Assembly (NCBI RefSeq): GCF_016617615.1
Contig: NZ_JAACYA010000001.1
Coordinates: 1 to 64,000 of the forward strand
Length of the DNA: 64,000 bases
Origin: Persephonella atlantica
Lineage (GTDB): Bacteria; Aquificota; Aquificia; Aquificales; Hydrogenothermaceae
Direction of reading: 5' to 3'
Position numbers and translations under genes: made by a program. Shown one piece after another: positions 50,063 through 59,415 of this stretch. The notes under the pieces are model-generated. The model did no database searches and had not been told where the DNA came from. It was given only the letters and a program-made list of their open reading frames with translations. Position 1 is the stretch's first letter; each line of letters starts with the position of its first letter.

Positions 50063-52309
50063 CTAAGACTCTAATAAATTATTGATAATTCTGTTAAATG
50101 TTTCACTTGGTCTCATAGCTTTTTCTGCCTTTTCATCGTCAGGATGATACCATCCACCAACATCAGCAGGTTTCCCTTCTGCTGCTGCAATTTCAGACAG
50201 TATTTTTTCCTCATTTTCTTTCAGTTCTGCAAAAACTTTTGAGAACTTCTCAGCAAGCTCTTTGTCTTCCTCCTGTGTTGCCAGAGCTTCTGCCCAGTAA
50301 AGAGCTAAGTAATAGTGAGAACCTCTTGTATCCAACTGTCCCACTTTTCTTTTTGGTGTTTTATCGTTTTCCAAATACTTTCCTATAGCCTTTGATAATG
50401 CTTCAGCTATTACCAATATTCTCGGATTATCCTTTTGGTGAAGAGTTTTTAGCTGTTTGTATGCAAGCTTAAGAGATTCTTCAAATGCCAAGAACTCTCC
50501 TAATGAGTCCCATCTTAGATGTCCTTCTTTTAAAAACTGCTCAACATGCTTGGGAGCAGACCCACCTGCACCTGTTTCAAACACACCACCACCTGCAATA
50601 AGAGGAACTATGGATAGAGACCTTGCAGATGTTCCAACTTCAATAATTGGGAACAGGTCTGTCAGATAGTCTCTCAGAACGTTCCCTGTTACAGCTATTG
50701 TGTCCTCGCCATTTCTAAATCTTGCAAGGGTAAACTTCATTGCATCTGCAGGAGCTTTTATGTACCAGTCAACATCAGAAAGATCATATTTTGGTAGCTC
50801 TTCTTTTACTTTCTCTATCAGATTTCTGTCGTGTGCTCTGTACTCATCAAGCCAGAAAACAATAGGGTATCCTGTTTCTTTAGCTCTGTTTACAGCAAGT
50901 TTAATCCAGTCTCTTATTGCTATATCCTTTGTTATGCAGCTTCTCCATATATCTCCTTCGTTAACGCAGTGCTCTATAAGAACATTTCCGTCCTCATCAA
51001 CAACTTTCATCTTTCCGTCTGCTGGTGGGAAGAATGTCTTATCGTGGGAACCGTACTCTTCAGCTTTCATAGCCATAAGACCAACATTTTGAACAGTTCC
51101 AATTTTTGTCGGGTCAAACTGTCCCCTTGCTTTAATGTCCTCAACTATCTCTTTGTACATAGTTGCGTAAGACCTATCTGGTATAGACAGAACAACGTCG
51201 TCTGTCTCCCCATCTGGACCCCATCCCTGTAACCCGTTTTTAATTACGGCAGGTACAGATGCATCAATAATAACGTCGTTAGGCATGTGGAGGTTTGTTA
51301 TGCCTTTATCTGAATCAACCATATACATTCTTGGTCTTTCTTTATAAATCTCTTCAATTGTAGCTTTTACAGCATTTCTCTCTTCTTCAGAAAGCTGTTC
51401 AAGTCTGTTTTCAAGTTCCTGCATTCCAAATTCAGGCTTCCACCCTAATTTTTCTATGATATCTCCGTGCCTTTCAAACAGCTTTGCGTAATACACCCTG
51501 ATAGCATCTCCAAATATAACAGGGTCAGAAACTCTCATCATTGTTGCTTTTACGTGGAGTGAGAACAGAATGTCTTCCTCTTTTGCAGTATTTATTACTT
51601 CTTCAAAGTATTTTCTCAGTTTTTTTCTGTCCATATATGTTCCATCTACAACATCACCTTTACCAACTTCAACTTCTTTCAAGACCGTCTGATTTCCATT
51701 TTTATCCTCAAATATGTACTTTATTTTTGTGTCTTTCTCTATTATTACGGACTTTTCATGTTCGTAGAAATCACCTGTTTTCATGTGAGCAACATGGGAT
51801 TTAGAGTGAGGGGAAACGTCTCTAAGTTTGTGGGGATGTTTTTTTGCATACTCTTTAACCACTTTTGCAAGTCTTCTGTCTGAGTTACCCTGTCTGAGGA
51901 CTGGGTTAACTACAGAGCCTACACATCTGTCATATCTTTCTTTTATCTGTTTCTCTTCTTCTGTTTGAGGATTTTCCGGATAGTCTGGTAATGGATATCC
52001 CTGTTCTTGCAGCTCTTTTATCGCCTCTTTTAGCTGCGGAACTGAAGCAGAAATGTTAGGAAGTTTCATTATGTTTGCTTCTGGTTTCCACACAAGCTCA
52101 CCAAGGTAAGAAAGTTCATCGGGAACCCTCTTGTCTTCAGGGAGAAGGTCTGGAAATTGGGCAAGAATTCTTCCTGCCAGTGATATGTCTCTCAGTTCAA
52201 TCTCAACATCAGCATCTTTTGTAAAGGCCCTCATGATAGGTAGAAGTGAATATGTAGCAAGAGCCGGAGCCTCATCAATTTTTGTCCATACAATAGTAGC
52301 CTTTGCCAT
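50063..52309 (-). CDS. icd: Monomeric NADP-dependent isocitrate dehydrogenase
   Basis: A 748-aa protein of the large monomeric IDH class (Azotobacter/Corynebacterium type), not the 400-aa dimer. Signatures include TIVWTKIDEAPALATYSLLP at the N-terminus, GSVVNPVLRQGNSDRRLAKV, SPHSKSHVAHMKTGDFY and YGSHDKTFFPPADGKMKVVD, then VPLIAGGGVFETGAGGSAPK and LDTRGSHYYLALYWAEALA. It interconverts isocitrate and 2-oxoglutarate. Beside ATP citrate lyase its likely role is reductive carboxylation in CO2 fixation. A good promoter lies upstream. Confidence 0.96.
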   Translation of the reverse strand: MAKATIVWTKIDEAPALATYSLLPIMRAFTKDADVEIELRDISLAGRILAQFPDLLPEDKRVPDELSYLGELVWKPEANIMKLPNISASVPQLKEAIKELQEQGYPLPDYPENPQTEEEKQIKERYDRCVGSVVNPVLRQGNSDRRLAKVVKEYAKKHPHKLRDVSPHSKSHVAHMKTGDFYEHEKSVIIEKDTKIKYIFEDKNGNQTVLKEVEVGKGDVVDGTYMDRKKLRKYFEEVINTAKEEDILFSLHVKATMMRVSDPVIFGDAIRVYYAKLFERHGDIIEKLGWKPEFGMQELENRLEQLSEEERNAVKATIEEIYKERPRMYMVDSDKGITNLHMPNDVIIDASVPAVIKNGLQGWGPDGETDDVVLSIPDRSYATMYKEIVEDIKARGQFDPTKIGTVQNVGLMAMKAEEYGSHDKTFFPPADGKMKVVDEDGNVLIEHCVNEGDIWRSCITKDIAIRDWIKLAVNRAKETGYPIVFWLDEYRAHDRNLIEKVKEELPKYDLSDVDWYIKAPADAMKFTLARFRNGEDTIAVTGNVLRDYLTDLFPIIEVGTSARSLSIVPLIAGGGVFETGAGGSAPKHVEQFLKEGHLRWDSLGEFLAFEESLKLAYKQLKTLHQKDNPRILVIAEALSKAIGKYLENDKTPKRKVGQLDTRGSHYYLALYWAEALATQEEDKELAEKFSKVFAELKENEEKILSEIAAAEGKPADVGGWYHPDDEKAEKAMRPSETFNRIINNLLES

Positions 52310-52359
52310 GAATTTCCTCCTTTTGATATGTTTTTATTAAGATTTCATACTGGTAAAAA

Positions 52360-52388
52360 ATTATAAACAAACTGATCTAAAAAATCAA
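52360..52388 (-). promoter_or_regulatory. Sigma-70-type promoter of icd
   Basis: On the minus strand TTGATT (52388-52383), a 17-bp spacer and a perfect TATAAT (52365-52360) lie about 50 bp before the icd ATG at 52309, with AAGGAGG in between. This is one of the best-matching promoters seen here. Confidence 0.75.
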
Positions 52389-52428
52389 ACACTGTTTTAT
52401 TTTTTCTGAACAACAAGAAAAACATTGG

Positions 52429-52437
52429 TGATATAAT
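52429..52437 (+). promoter_or_regulatory. Extended -10 promoter of the YfdX-like gene
   Basis: TGATATAAT reads as an extended -10 (TGN-TATAAT) 18 bp before the ATG at 52456, with AAGGAGG between. No clear -35 is visible, as is usual for extended -10 promoters. It faces away from the icd promoter. Confidence 0.5.
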
Positions 52438-52455
52438 AATCTGCAAGGAGGTTTC

Positions 52456-53346
52456 ATGGTTAGGTATATTTTTCCGGTTATCTTTGTTGTGTTTTTACTG
52501 TTTGTAAAATCTTACAGTGAAACGTTAACACCCAGTGAAGGTCTTACAGAAAGTCAGATATACAATATAAGGACATACTCTCTAAGAGCTTTGAACCTTG
52601 TCCTTGATGCTTATTCTTCACTCAATAAAAAGAGGATAATCAAAAAAGAAAGTTACGCATACCTTGATGCTTCTCTCTTTTTCCTTAACGAAGCATACCA
52701 GTATTCACCTACATATACTGTTATCAGGGAGATAGAAGCTCTGATTAAAAGAATAAATCTATATCCAGAAGAAAGCTACGAGACAGACATAAGGGTTATA
52801 ACTGTTCAGATAGAGGAAATATCTGCTCCCCTAAAGGATTATACTCTTCTAAAAGAAAAGTTACAGCAACTTTATCAGATAGCATCGAGAAGGGACAACA
52901 GCAAACTATCAGATGAACTGAAAGAGATAAAAAAGATGTTGAAAATTCCTCTCATAGATATTCCCCTGTCAGAGGCAAGATTTCTGATTGGGGTAGCCAA
53001 AGATCATCTAAAAGCAGGGGAGATAAAAAAGTCCCAACAATCCCTTGAGCTTGCACTTACACCTCTGATAAAAATAGGAATGAGGGAAAACCTGTATATA
53101 GTTCTTACACTTGAGTATCTATCAAAGGCCAAATTCAGCTACAGGGTAGATCCAGATATGTCAAAAGGGTTTTTCAAATCTGCACTTTACAGCATAAATA
53201 AAGCATATCTTGTTTCATCGGAGGAAAACAGAAACACTATCAAAAGTGTAAAAGAGAAAATTATCACCCTGTTCGACAGATACAACAGTTATTCTATATC
53301 CGAAAATGATTTTGATAGTGTTATAAGAATATTAAAGGATATGTAG
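52456..53346 (+). CDS. Exported YfdX-like helical protein
   Basis: A 296-aa protein with a signal peptide (RYIFPVIFVVFLLFVKSYS) and repeated helical segments of similar shape (ALNLVLDAYSSLNKK, LDASLFFLNEAYQYSP, SEARFLIGVAKDHLKAGEIK, KSQQSLELALTPLI). The pattern of helices with Ala, Leu and a final small loop resembles YfdX-family periplasmic proteins linked in enterobacteria to acid and multidrug stress. The assignment is tentative. It precedes the DUF4911 gene by 9 bp. Confidence 0.5.
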   Translation: MVRYIFPVIFVVFLLFVKSYSETLTPSEGLTESQIYNIRTYSLRALNLVLDAYSSLNKKRIIKKESYAYLDASLFFLNEAYQYSPTYTVIREIEALIKRINLYPEESYETDIRVITVQIEEISAPLKDYTLLKEKLQQLYQIASRRDNSKLSDELKEIKKMLKIPLIDIPLSEARFLIGVAKDHLKAGEIKKSQQSLELALTPLIKIGMRENLYIVLTLEYLSKAKFSYRVDPDMSKGFFKSALYSINKAYLVSSEENRNTIKSVKEKIITLFDRYNSYSISENDFDSVIRILKDM

Positions 53347-53355
53347 GAGGTAAAA

Positions 53356-53649
53356 ATGCTCAGTAAGGAACTGAAGAAAAAAATAGACAATCCTCCAAGA
53401 AAGAGTGTCAATTTAGTTGTAAAGGTTGATCCAGAAAAACTCAACTTTATATCAATGGTTGTTGATGGACATGGTAGAATAGCACTTCCCAGAACGAGAA
53501 GCGGAAAGAAGGGGATACTGGACTTTTTAACATCTCCCGATTATGTTAACCAACTGTACCAGATACTTGATGATATAAAACAAAACTATGACCCTACCCT
53601 TGAGATAATAGGAGATCTTGGAGATAACTGGCTTGAAGCTGTTGTTTAA
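53356..53649 (+). CDS. DUF4911-like small protein
   Basis: A 97-aa soluble protein (VNLVVKVDPEKLNFISMVVD, GHGRIALPRTRSGKKGILDF, LDDIKQNYDPTLEIIGDLGD). The layout recalls DUF4911, a family of unknown function found in thermophiles, in which an N-terminal beta strand is followed by a helix facing the membrane or nucleic acids. It is preceded by AGGAGG and lies in the same transcript as the YfdX-like gene. Confidence 0.5.
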   Translation: MLSKELKKKIDNPPRKSVNLVVKVDPEKLNFISMVVDGHGRIALPRTRSGKKGILDFLTSPDYVNQLYQILDDIKQNYDPTLEIIGDLGDNWLEAVV

Positions 53650-53652
53650 GCC

Positions 53653-53680
53653 TTGATTTTTCTATATTTAACAATATTAT
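53653..53680 (+). promoter_or_regulatory. Sigma-70-type promoter of rel
   Basis: TTGATT (53653-53658), a 16-bp spacer and TATTAT (53675-53680, 5 of 6 consensus) lie 28 bp before the rel ATG, with AAGGTGG as ribosome site. It separates rel from the DUF4911 gene upstream. Confidence 0.6.
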
Positions 53681-53708
53681 TAGTAATTAATGCCATTTAA
53701 GGTGGATT

Positions 53709-55871
53709 ATGATTAAAACTTTAGAGAAACAACCTTCTGATGAACTTATTAATAAGTTGAGTTATCTAACTGAGGATGACATAGAGGAGATAAAGAGGAC
53801 TGTAGAATTTATAAAAAGAAAACATGAAGGGCAGTTCAGGAAATCTGGTGAACCTTATTATATCCATCCTATAGAAGCAGCAAAAACCCTTGCAGAGCTT
53901 AAACTTGATAAAACATCAATAATTGCAGCATTATTACATGATGTAGTTGAGGATACAGATACAACACTGGAAGAAATCAGAGAGCATTTTGGTGATGTTG
54001 TTGCAAAGATTGTTGATGGTGTTACAAAAATTGGGAAGTACCAGTTCCAGAGCAGGGAAGAAGCTGAAGCCGAAAACTTCAGAAAGATGATTGTATCAAT
54101 GGCAGAGGATATCAGGGTAATTCTGGTAAAGCTTGCAGATAGACTGCACAACATAAGAACCCTTGATCCCCTTCCAGAGGAAAAGAAGAAAAGAATAGCA
54201 AGGGAGACATTAGAGATATATGCTCCTCTGGCAGCAAGACTTGGACTGTGGAGAATAAAAAGCGAACTGGAAGACAGATCTTTTATGTACACAAATCCAG
54301 AAGATTACAAAAAGATAACGACATATATAGCAGAATCAAAAGATAAACAGGAAAGATTTTTATCAGAAGAAATAGTGCCGAAAATAAAGGAGATTTTAGA
54401 CACACATAATATAAAAGGGGAGATACAGTACAGAACAAAACATATATACAGTATATATGAGAAAACGATAAGGAAAGGAATAAGTCTAAGTGATATATAC
54501 GACATATATGGTATAAGGATAATACTGAACAGTGTGAAAGAATGTTATCTTGTTTTAGGTCTGATACATTCTGTATGGTCTCCAGTTCCTGGAAGATTTA
54601 AAGATTATATCTCTCTTCCAAAATCAAATATGTATCAGGCACTTCATACAACTGTTGTTGGTCCAAGAGGAAAGTTCGTTGAGATTCAGATAAAGACACA
54701 CCAGATGCACAGGATAGCGGAAGAAGGAATCGCAGCCCATTGGAGATACAAAGGGGGAAAGTATCTTTCCGAAAAAGACCTGAACTCTTTTACATGGCTG
54801 AGAAACATACTGGATTCTATCAAGGAGAACAGTAGTAAAGAACTTATATCTTCTGTTAAAGGAGACCTATCAAATGAAGAGATATTTGTTTTCACACCAA
54901 AGGGAGACCTTATAAAACTGCCATTTGGTTCAACACCTGTTGATTTTGCATATGCTATTCATACACAGGTTGGACACAGAACATCTGGGGCAAAGGTAAA
55001 CGGGAAGCTGGTACCATTAGATACAAAACTGAAAAATGGGGATGTTGTTGAGATAATAACTGCAAAATACCACAAGCCAAGCAGAGACTGGCTGAAGTTT
55101 GTCGTTACCTCAAAGGCAAAAACAAATATCAAGCAGTACCTGTCCAGGTTAGAGAAAAAGAAAGCCCTCAGATTTGGGGAAAAACTGTTAGATAAATTTC
55201 TAAAAAAGACAGGAATGAGTATCGCTGAGCTTACAGAGGAAGAAAAAAAGCGTCTGATTGATAGGTTTAGTTTTAAGACATTCGATGATTTTGTTATGGC
55301 AGTGGGGGAAGGGAAAATATCTCCAAATAAGGTTGTAAGATTTCTGAGGGGAGAAACAGTAAAACAGAAAAGCCAGTCAGGAATAAAAAGTACACCAGAT
55401 AAAGATATAGCCATTGAGGTTGACGGTATTTCCAACATACTTTCTACAATAGCAAAATGTTGCTGTCCTATACCGGGAGATGAGATACTGGGAGTTATAG
55501 TAAAAGGGAAAGGAATATCTATTCATTCTAAAAGCTGTCCTAATGCACAGAAAATACTGGAAACAGAACCAGAAAGAGCTATTAATGCTGTCTGGAAATC
55601 TGAGTTGAATAACACTGTTTTTCCTGCATTTCTGAGGATTATAACAAAGGATAAGCCAGGTCTTCTTGCCAGTGTTTCTTCTGTTATAGCTTCAACAAAA
55701 ACAAATATATCTGGTGCAAACATCAGGACCCGCCGGGATGGAAAAGCTGTTATGGATGTAAAGATATCCGTAAAAAATCTGGAACATCTCCAAAAAATTA
55801 TCAGACTTATATCTTCAATAAAAGATGTTGAACAGGTTATGAGAGTATGTAAGAAAAACAACTATTTGTAA
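53709..55871 (+). CDS. rel: Bifunctional (p)ppGpp synthetase/hydrolase (Rel/SpoT)
   Basis: A 720-aa long RSH protein. The HD hydrolase domain is intact (YYIHPIEAAKTLAELKLDK, ALLHDVVEDTDTTLEEI). The synthetase domain follows (YDIYGIRIILNSVKECYLVL, PGRFKDYISLPKSNMYQALH). A TGS domain (IFVFTPKGDLIKLPFGSTPV) and a C-terminal ACT domain (RIITKDKPGLLASVSSVIAS) complete it. CCCPIPGDEILG is the conserved Cys motif. It makes and degrades the stringent alarmone. It appears to be a bifunctional Rel; no second RSH is in the window. Confidence 0.97.
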   Translation: MIKTLEKQPSDELINKLSYLTEDDIEEIKRTVEFIKRKHEGQFRKSGEPYYIHPIEAAKTLAELKLDKTSIIAALLHDVVEDTDTTLEEIREHFGDVVAKIVDGVTKIGKYQFQSREEAEAENFRKMIVSMAEDIRVILVKLADRLHNIRTLDPLPEEKKKRIARETLEIYAPLAARLGLWRIKSELEDRSFMYTNPEDYKKITTYIAESKDKQERFLSEEIVPKIKEILDTHNIKGEIQYRTKHIYSIYEKTIRKGISLSDIYDIYGIRIILNSVKECYLVLGLIHSVWSPVPGRFKDYISLPKSNMYQALHTTVVGPRGKFVEIQIKTHQMHRIAEEGIAAHWRYKGGKYLSEKDLNSFTWLRNILDSIKENSSKELISSVKGDLSNEEIFVFTPKGDLIKLPFGSTPVDFAYAIHTQVGHRTSGAKVNGKLVPLDTKLKNGDVVEIITAKYHKPSRDWLKFVVTSKAKTNIKQYLSRLEKKKALRFGEKLLDKFLKKTGMSIAELTEEEKKRLIDRFSFKTFDDFVMAVGEGKISPNKVVRFLRGETVKQKSQSGIKSTPDKDIAIEVDGISNILSTIAKCCCPIPGDEILGVIVKGKGISIHSKSCPNAQKILETEPERAINAVWKSELNNTVFPAFLRIITKDKPGLLASVSSVIASTKTNISGANIRTRRDGKAVMDVKISVKNLEHLQKIIRLISSIKDVEQVMRVCKKNNYL

Positions 55872-56452
55872 ATAAATCTGTTTTCCGTTCCTTTTATTAA
55901 TCTATCAATATTTGATGAGTGTTTTATAATTATCACAGCTGAAGCAAGTAGTGTTGATAGTGTGTAGTAGTAATTACCATCAATATAATTCATAGCTATC
56001 CAGGAAATAAAAGCGGATATTATGGATGCAAGTGAAACAAATCCTGTTGCAAGGAATATACCTGTCCACAGAATCATTATAATGAGAGCAACCTTTGGAG
56101 AGAGGGCAAGAAGGACACCTATACCTGTGGCGACGCCTTTACCACCTTTAAACTTCATAAATACAGAAAAGCAGTGACCGAGTACCGCTGTCAGTGCAAC
56201 CACAGCAATATACTTATCACCATAATGGGGAAAAAGATAGATTTTAGCCAGATAAACAGGAATAAAACCTTTCATCATGTCAAGGATTAGAACAATGATA
56301 CCTGCTTTCTTTCCAACAGTTCTTGCAACATTTGTAGCGCCGATATTACCACTACCTACCTTTGTTATATCCTTACCGGATATCTTTCCAATAACATATC
56401 CAAATGGAATAGAGGCAATAAGATAGGTGAACAGTAGGTAAATTATGTCCAT
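55862..56452 (-). CDS. plsY: Glycerol-3-phosphate acyltransferase PlsY
   Basis: A 196-aa integral membrane protein with about five TM helices. The signatures are IPFGYVIGKISGKDITKVGS, GNIGATNVARTVGKKAGII and FKGGKGVATGIGVLLALSP. It transfers the acyl group from acyl-phosphate to glycerol-3-phosphate, the first step of phospholipid synthesis. It is 1 bp from pgsA, the next lipid enzyme. It converges with rel, overlapping by 10 bp. Confidence 0.95.
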   Translation of the reverse strand: MDIIYLLFTYLIASIPFGYVIGKISGKDITKVGSGNIGATNVARTVGKKAGIIVLILDMMKGFIPVYLAKIYLFPHYGDKYIAVVALTAVLGHCFSVFMKFKGGKGVATGIGVLLALSPKVALIIMILWTGIFLATGFVSLASIISAFISWIAMNYIDGNYYYTLSTLLASAVIIIKHSSNIDRLIKGTENRFIYK

Positions 56453-56453
56453 T

Positions 56454-57020
56454 TTACTCCCAGACTCTCTTTTTTAGAAATATTTTAAAGTAATCAAAAC
56501 CAGAATAGTAAGCAATGATAATAGAGAGCCATAGGACTAAAATTCCCAAGTCTGTAAAATTTATTGACAGGAGGAAGATAGATAGAAGCTGGAATGTGGT
56601 TTTCACTTTTCCATAAAAAGATGCAGGGATAACTACTCCCTTGTTTACCATAACACTTCTAAGCCATGTTACAATCATCTCCCTCGTTATTACCAGAAAT
56701 ATAACAAAGGAAGATATAATATTTTTTTCCACAAATGCCACCAGAACTGATATTGTGAATATCTTGTCAACTGCAGGGTCAAGTAACTCTCCGTGTTTGG
56801 TAACATCGTTAGTTTTCCGTGCGATAATACCATCAAGCCAGTCTGTAAGGACGGCAGTAACAACCAGAATACCAGAAATGGCATACATATCCTTCAAGAT
56901 ACAGTATATCAGAACAGGTGTTATAAAAAGTCTGGAAAGGGTAAGTATATTTGCCAGACTTATTGAGTGTGCCACCCTTATCAATCTTTCTGACCTGGAA
57001 CCTTCAAACTCAACATTCAA
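56454..57020 (-). CDS. pgsA: CDP-diacylglycerol--glycerol-3-phosphate 3-phosphatidyltransferase
   Basis: A 188-aa CDP-alcohol phosphotransferase. The catalytic motif lies in LTDWLDGIIARKTNDVTKHG, ELLDPAVDKIFTI, the DG-x2-AR-x8-G-x3-D-x3-D pattern. Several TM helices surround it. It makes phosphatidylglycerophosphate at the inner membrane. The only suitable start is TTG at 57020, overlapping the ftsZ stop and preceded by AGGTGA. The N-terminal 20 residues are unusually charged. Confidence 0.88.
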   Translation of the reverse strand: MNVEFEGSRSERLIRVAHSISLANILTLSRLFITPVLIYCILKDMYAISGILVVTAVLTDWLDGIIARKTNDVTKHGELLDPAVDKIFTISVLVAFVEKNIISSFVIFLVITREMIVTWLRSVMVNKGVVIPASFYGKVKTTFQLLSIFLLSINFTDLGILVLWLSIIIAYYSGFDYFKIFLKKRVWE

Positions 57021-58153
57021 TTAATTTCACCTTTTCTCTTTCTGATATATGCTGGGATATCAAGATCTTCGTATTCAATCTCATTTATAAGGGAACCAGG
57101 GATTTGAGGATCTTTTCTTTCTTCTTCTTCAACAGGTGCTGTCCTTTTGTGAATCTTCCTTTCAATAAGTCTTTTTGCCTTTTGCTCAGTTGGTTTTTCA
57201 CCTTCAAAATCTGTGGCAACAACTGTAATTCTTATTTCGTCCTCTATCTCCTGACTGAGAGATGCCCCAAATATTATGTGTGAATCCTCGTGAGCCTGCT
57301 CTCTTATCTGTGCAATAGCTTCCTCAACATCTGCATAGGAAAGATCCATACTTACCTCAACGTTTATTAGCAATCTTCTTGAACCCTGTATGGATGTTCC
57401 TTCAAGCAGTGGGGATGTTGTTGCAGATATTACAGCCTCTTCTATTTTGTTTTCTCCTCTGCCAGAGCCAACACCTATTAGAGCTTTTCCTCCACCTTCC
57501 ATAATTGTTTTCACATCGGCAAAATCAACATTCACAAGTCCAGGAGCAAGAATCAGGTCTGTTATTCCTCTCACTGCTTTATAAAGGATGCTGTCAACAA
57601 GCTTAAATGCTTCACTGAAAGTAAATCTTTTTCCTGCAATGGTTGCAAGTTTCTGGTTGTGTATAACGATGTATGTATCAACAACATCCTTCAGACGCAT
57701 AAGTCCTTCTTCAGCTAATTTTGATCTTCTTGGTCCTTCGAAGTCAAATGGCTTTGTAACAACTGCAACTGTTAGAATACCCATCTCTTTTGCAGCCTGT
57801 GCTATAACGGGAGAAGCACCTGTTCCTGTTCCGCCTCCCAGTCCAGCTGCTATAAATACCATGTCAGCTCCTTCCATTGCCTGTTTTATTGTTTCAATGT
57901 TTTCCTTCGCAGCTTCCTCTCCAATATCAGGTTTAGAACCTGCGCCTAATCCTCTTGTTACAGTCTCTCCGATATGTATTCTGTTTGGAACAGGAAGAGA
58001 GTTGAGATGCTGCATGTCAGTGTTTATTATGTACAACTCAACATCTTTCAGACCTTCCTGATACATTCTTGCAACAGCATTACTTCCACCACCACCAACA
58101 CCGAACACTTTTATCTTTGAAGGATTCTTTGAATCAAAATCAAAATTCTCCAT
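57017..58153 (-). CDS. ftsZ: Cell division protein FtsZ
   Basis: A 378-aa tubulin homologue. The nucleotide loop is KVFGVGGGGSNAVARMYQEG, GGGTGTGASPVIAQ is the tubulin signature, and the T7 loop is LVNVDFADVKTIM. The C-terminal linker is short and ends with the conserved peptide (YEDLDIPAYIRKRKGEIN) that binds FtsA. A TTG at 58159 is in frame, but it is part of the ribosome-site region. GGGAGG lies 6 nt before the ATG at 58153. Confidence 0.98.
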   Translation of the reverse strand: MENFDFDSKNPSKIKVFGVGGGGSNAVARMYQEGLKDVELYIINTDMQHLNSLPVPNRIHIGETVTRGLGAGSKPDIGEEAAKENIETIKQAMEGADMVFIAAGLGGGTGTGASPVIAQAAKEMGILTVAVVTKPFDFEGPRRSKLAEEGLMRLKDVVDTYIVIHNQKLATIAGKRFTFSEAFKLVDSILYKAVRGITDLILAPGLVNVDFADVKTIMEGGGKALIGVGSGRGENKIEEAVISATTSPLLEGTSIQGSRRLLINVEVSMDLSYADVEEAIAQIREQAHEDSHIIFGASLSQEIEDEIRITVVATDFEGEKPTEQKAKRLIERKIHKRTAPVEEEERKDPQIPGSLINEIEYEDLDIPAYIRKRKGEIN

Positions 58154-58168
58154 AAGCAACCTCCCAGA

Positions 58169-59413
58169 TTAAAAAATTGTTTTTATCTTCTCAATAATGG
58201 TTTTACCTAACTTTAATATATCAAAATTTGAAGAATTATGGGCGGTCATGCCTGGCATAGCAGATATTTTGCTTTTTGCAAAGAGCAGCATCCCTACAGA
58301 TGTTGAATATTCTGGAAAGGCTACCTTATCGCTAAATCCTGTGTAATCTTTTGGTTTTCCAATTCTCACATCAAGCTGGAATATGTTCTCTGCAAGTTCT
58401 CTTATATATGGAGTATTCGCAACACCTCCCGTAAGAACAATACCTCCATTTATCTTTCTGTAGTAACCTGATTCCTCTAAATCTTTTTTTACTATCTCAA
58501 ATATTTCTGATAACCTTGCTTCGATTGTGTCAACAAGATCAAACTGGTCAACCTGGACAGACTCTTCGCTTCCCCGTGGATACACCTCTATAATCTCATT
58601 TTGGGCTACTTCAGTTAATGCTGCTCCGTATTCTGTTTTCAGGCTTTCCGCCTCGTCCTTTGATACTTTAAACCTGTGAGCGATATCCATTGTAACCTGA
58701 TTTCCACCTATTGGAAATGATTTTACATACTCTATACTACCGTCTTTGTAAACTGCGACATCTGTTGTTCCAGCACCAATATCAATAACAGCAATACCCA
58801 TCTCTTTTTCTTCTGGATATAAAACAGCGTAAGATGAAGCAACAGGATTTGCAACAAAATCTATTACCTTCAATCCTGCTGACTCTATAATTTTTTTGAG
58901 ATTTGTATATGCGTTTAATTTGTCCAGTACTATATGAAATCTTCCTTCCAGTTTTGAGGCAACAAGTCCAACAGGATCTATAACCTCATCCTCATCGTCC
59001 AATATGTACTTTTTGGGAAGTATATGAATTATCTCAAGATTTTCTTTCTGTGGCTGTACTTTTGATGCAACCTTCTGTATAAGCTGACTTATATCAGACT
59101 GTGTCACAATCTTCTGATTTGTGTTGAACTCTACCTTTTCTGAGTCATTCCTGCATTCAATGTGGTACCCACTAACATTTGCAATAACTCCGCCTATTCT
59201 TGTTCCTGCCACATTTTCTGCAGCATCAATAGACTTCCTTATGGCTTTTATTACGTCATGTGGTTTTACCACTATACCCTTCTCTATACCTGTGGAATGG
59301 GATTCTCCAAATCCTACGATATGGAGTTCTCCTGTATCGTCAACGTCTCCCACAAGTGTTGTGATTTTTGATGTTCCAATATCCAGTACTATCAGTATGT
59401 TTTCCTTCCCCAT
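58169..59413 (-). CDS. ftsA: Cell division protein FtsA
   Basis: A 414-aa actin-like ATPase. It begins ENILIVLDIGTSKITTLVG, then MGIAVIDIGAGTTDVAVYKD, FPIGGNQVTMDIAHRFKVSK, GIVLTGGVANTPYIRELAEN and a C-terminal amphipathic helix (LGKTIIEKIKTIF) that attaches it to the membrane. It anchors FtsZ filaments at midcell. It lies 15 bp before ftsZ, the standard division-cluster order. Confidence 0.97.
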   Translation of the reverse strand: MGKENILIVLDIGTSKITTLVGDVDDTGELHIVGFGESHSTGIEKGIVVKPHDVIKAIRKSIDAAENVAGTRIGGVIANVSGYHIECRNDSEKVEFNTNQKIVTQSDISQLIQKVASKVQPQKENLEIIHILPKKYILDDEDEVIDPVGLVASKLEGRFHIVLDKLNAYTNLKKIIESAGLKVIDFVANPVASSYAVLYPEEKEMGIAVIDIGAGTTDVAVYKDGSIEYVKSFPIGGNQVTMDIAHRFKVSKDEAESLKTEYGAALTEVAQNEIIEVYPRGSEESVQVDQFDLVDTIEARLSEIFEIVKKDLEESGYYRKINGGIVLTGGVANTPYIRELAENIFQLDVRIGKPKDYTGFSDKVAFPEYSTSVGMLLFAKSKISAMPGMTAHNSSNFDILKLGKTIIEKIKTIF

Positions 59414-59415
59414 CT

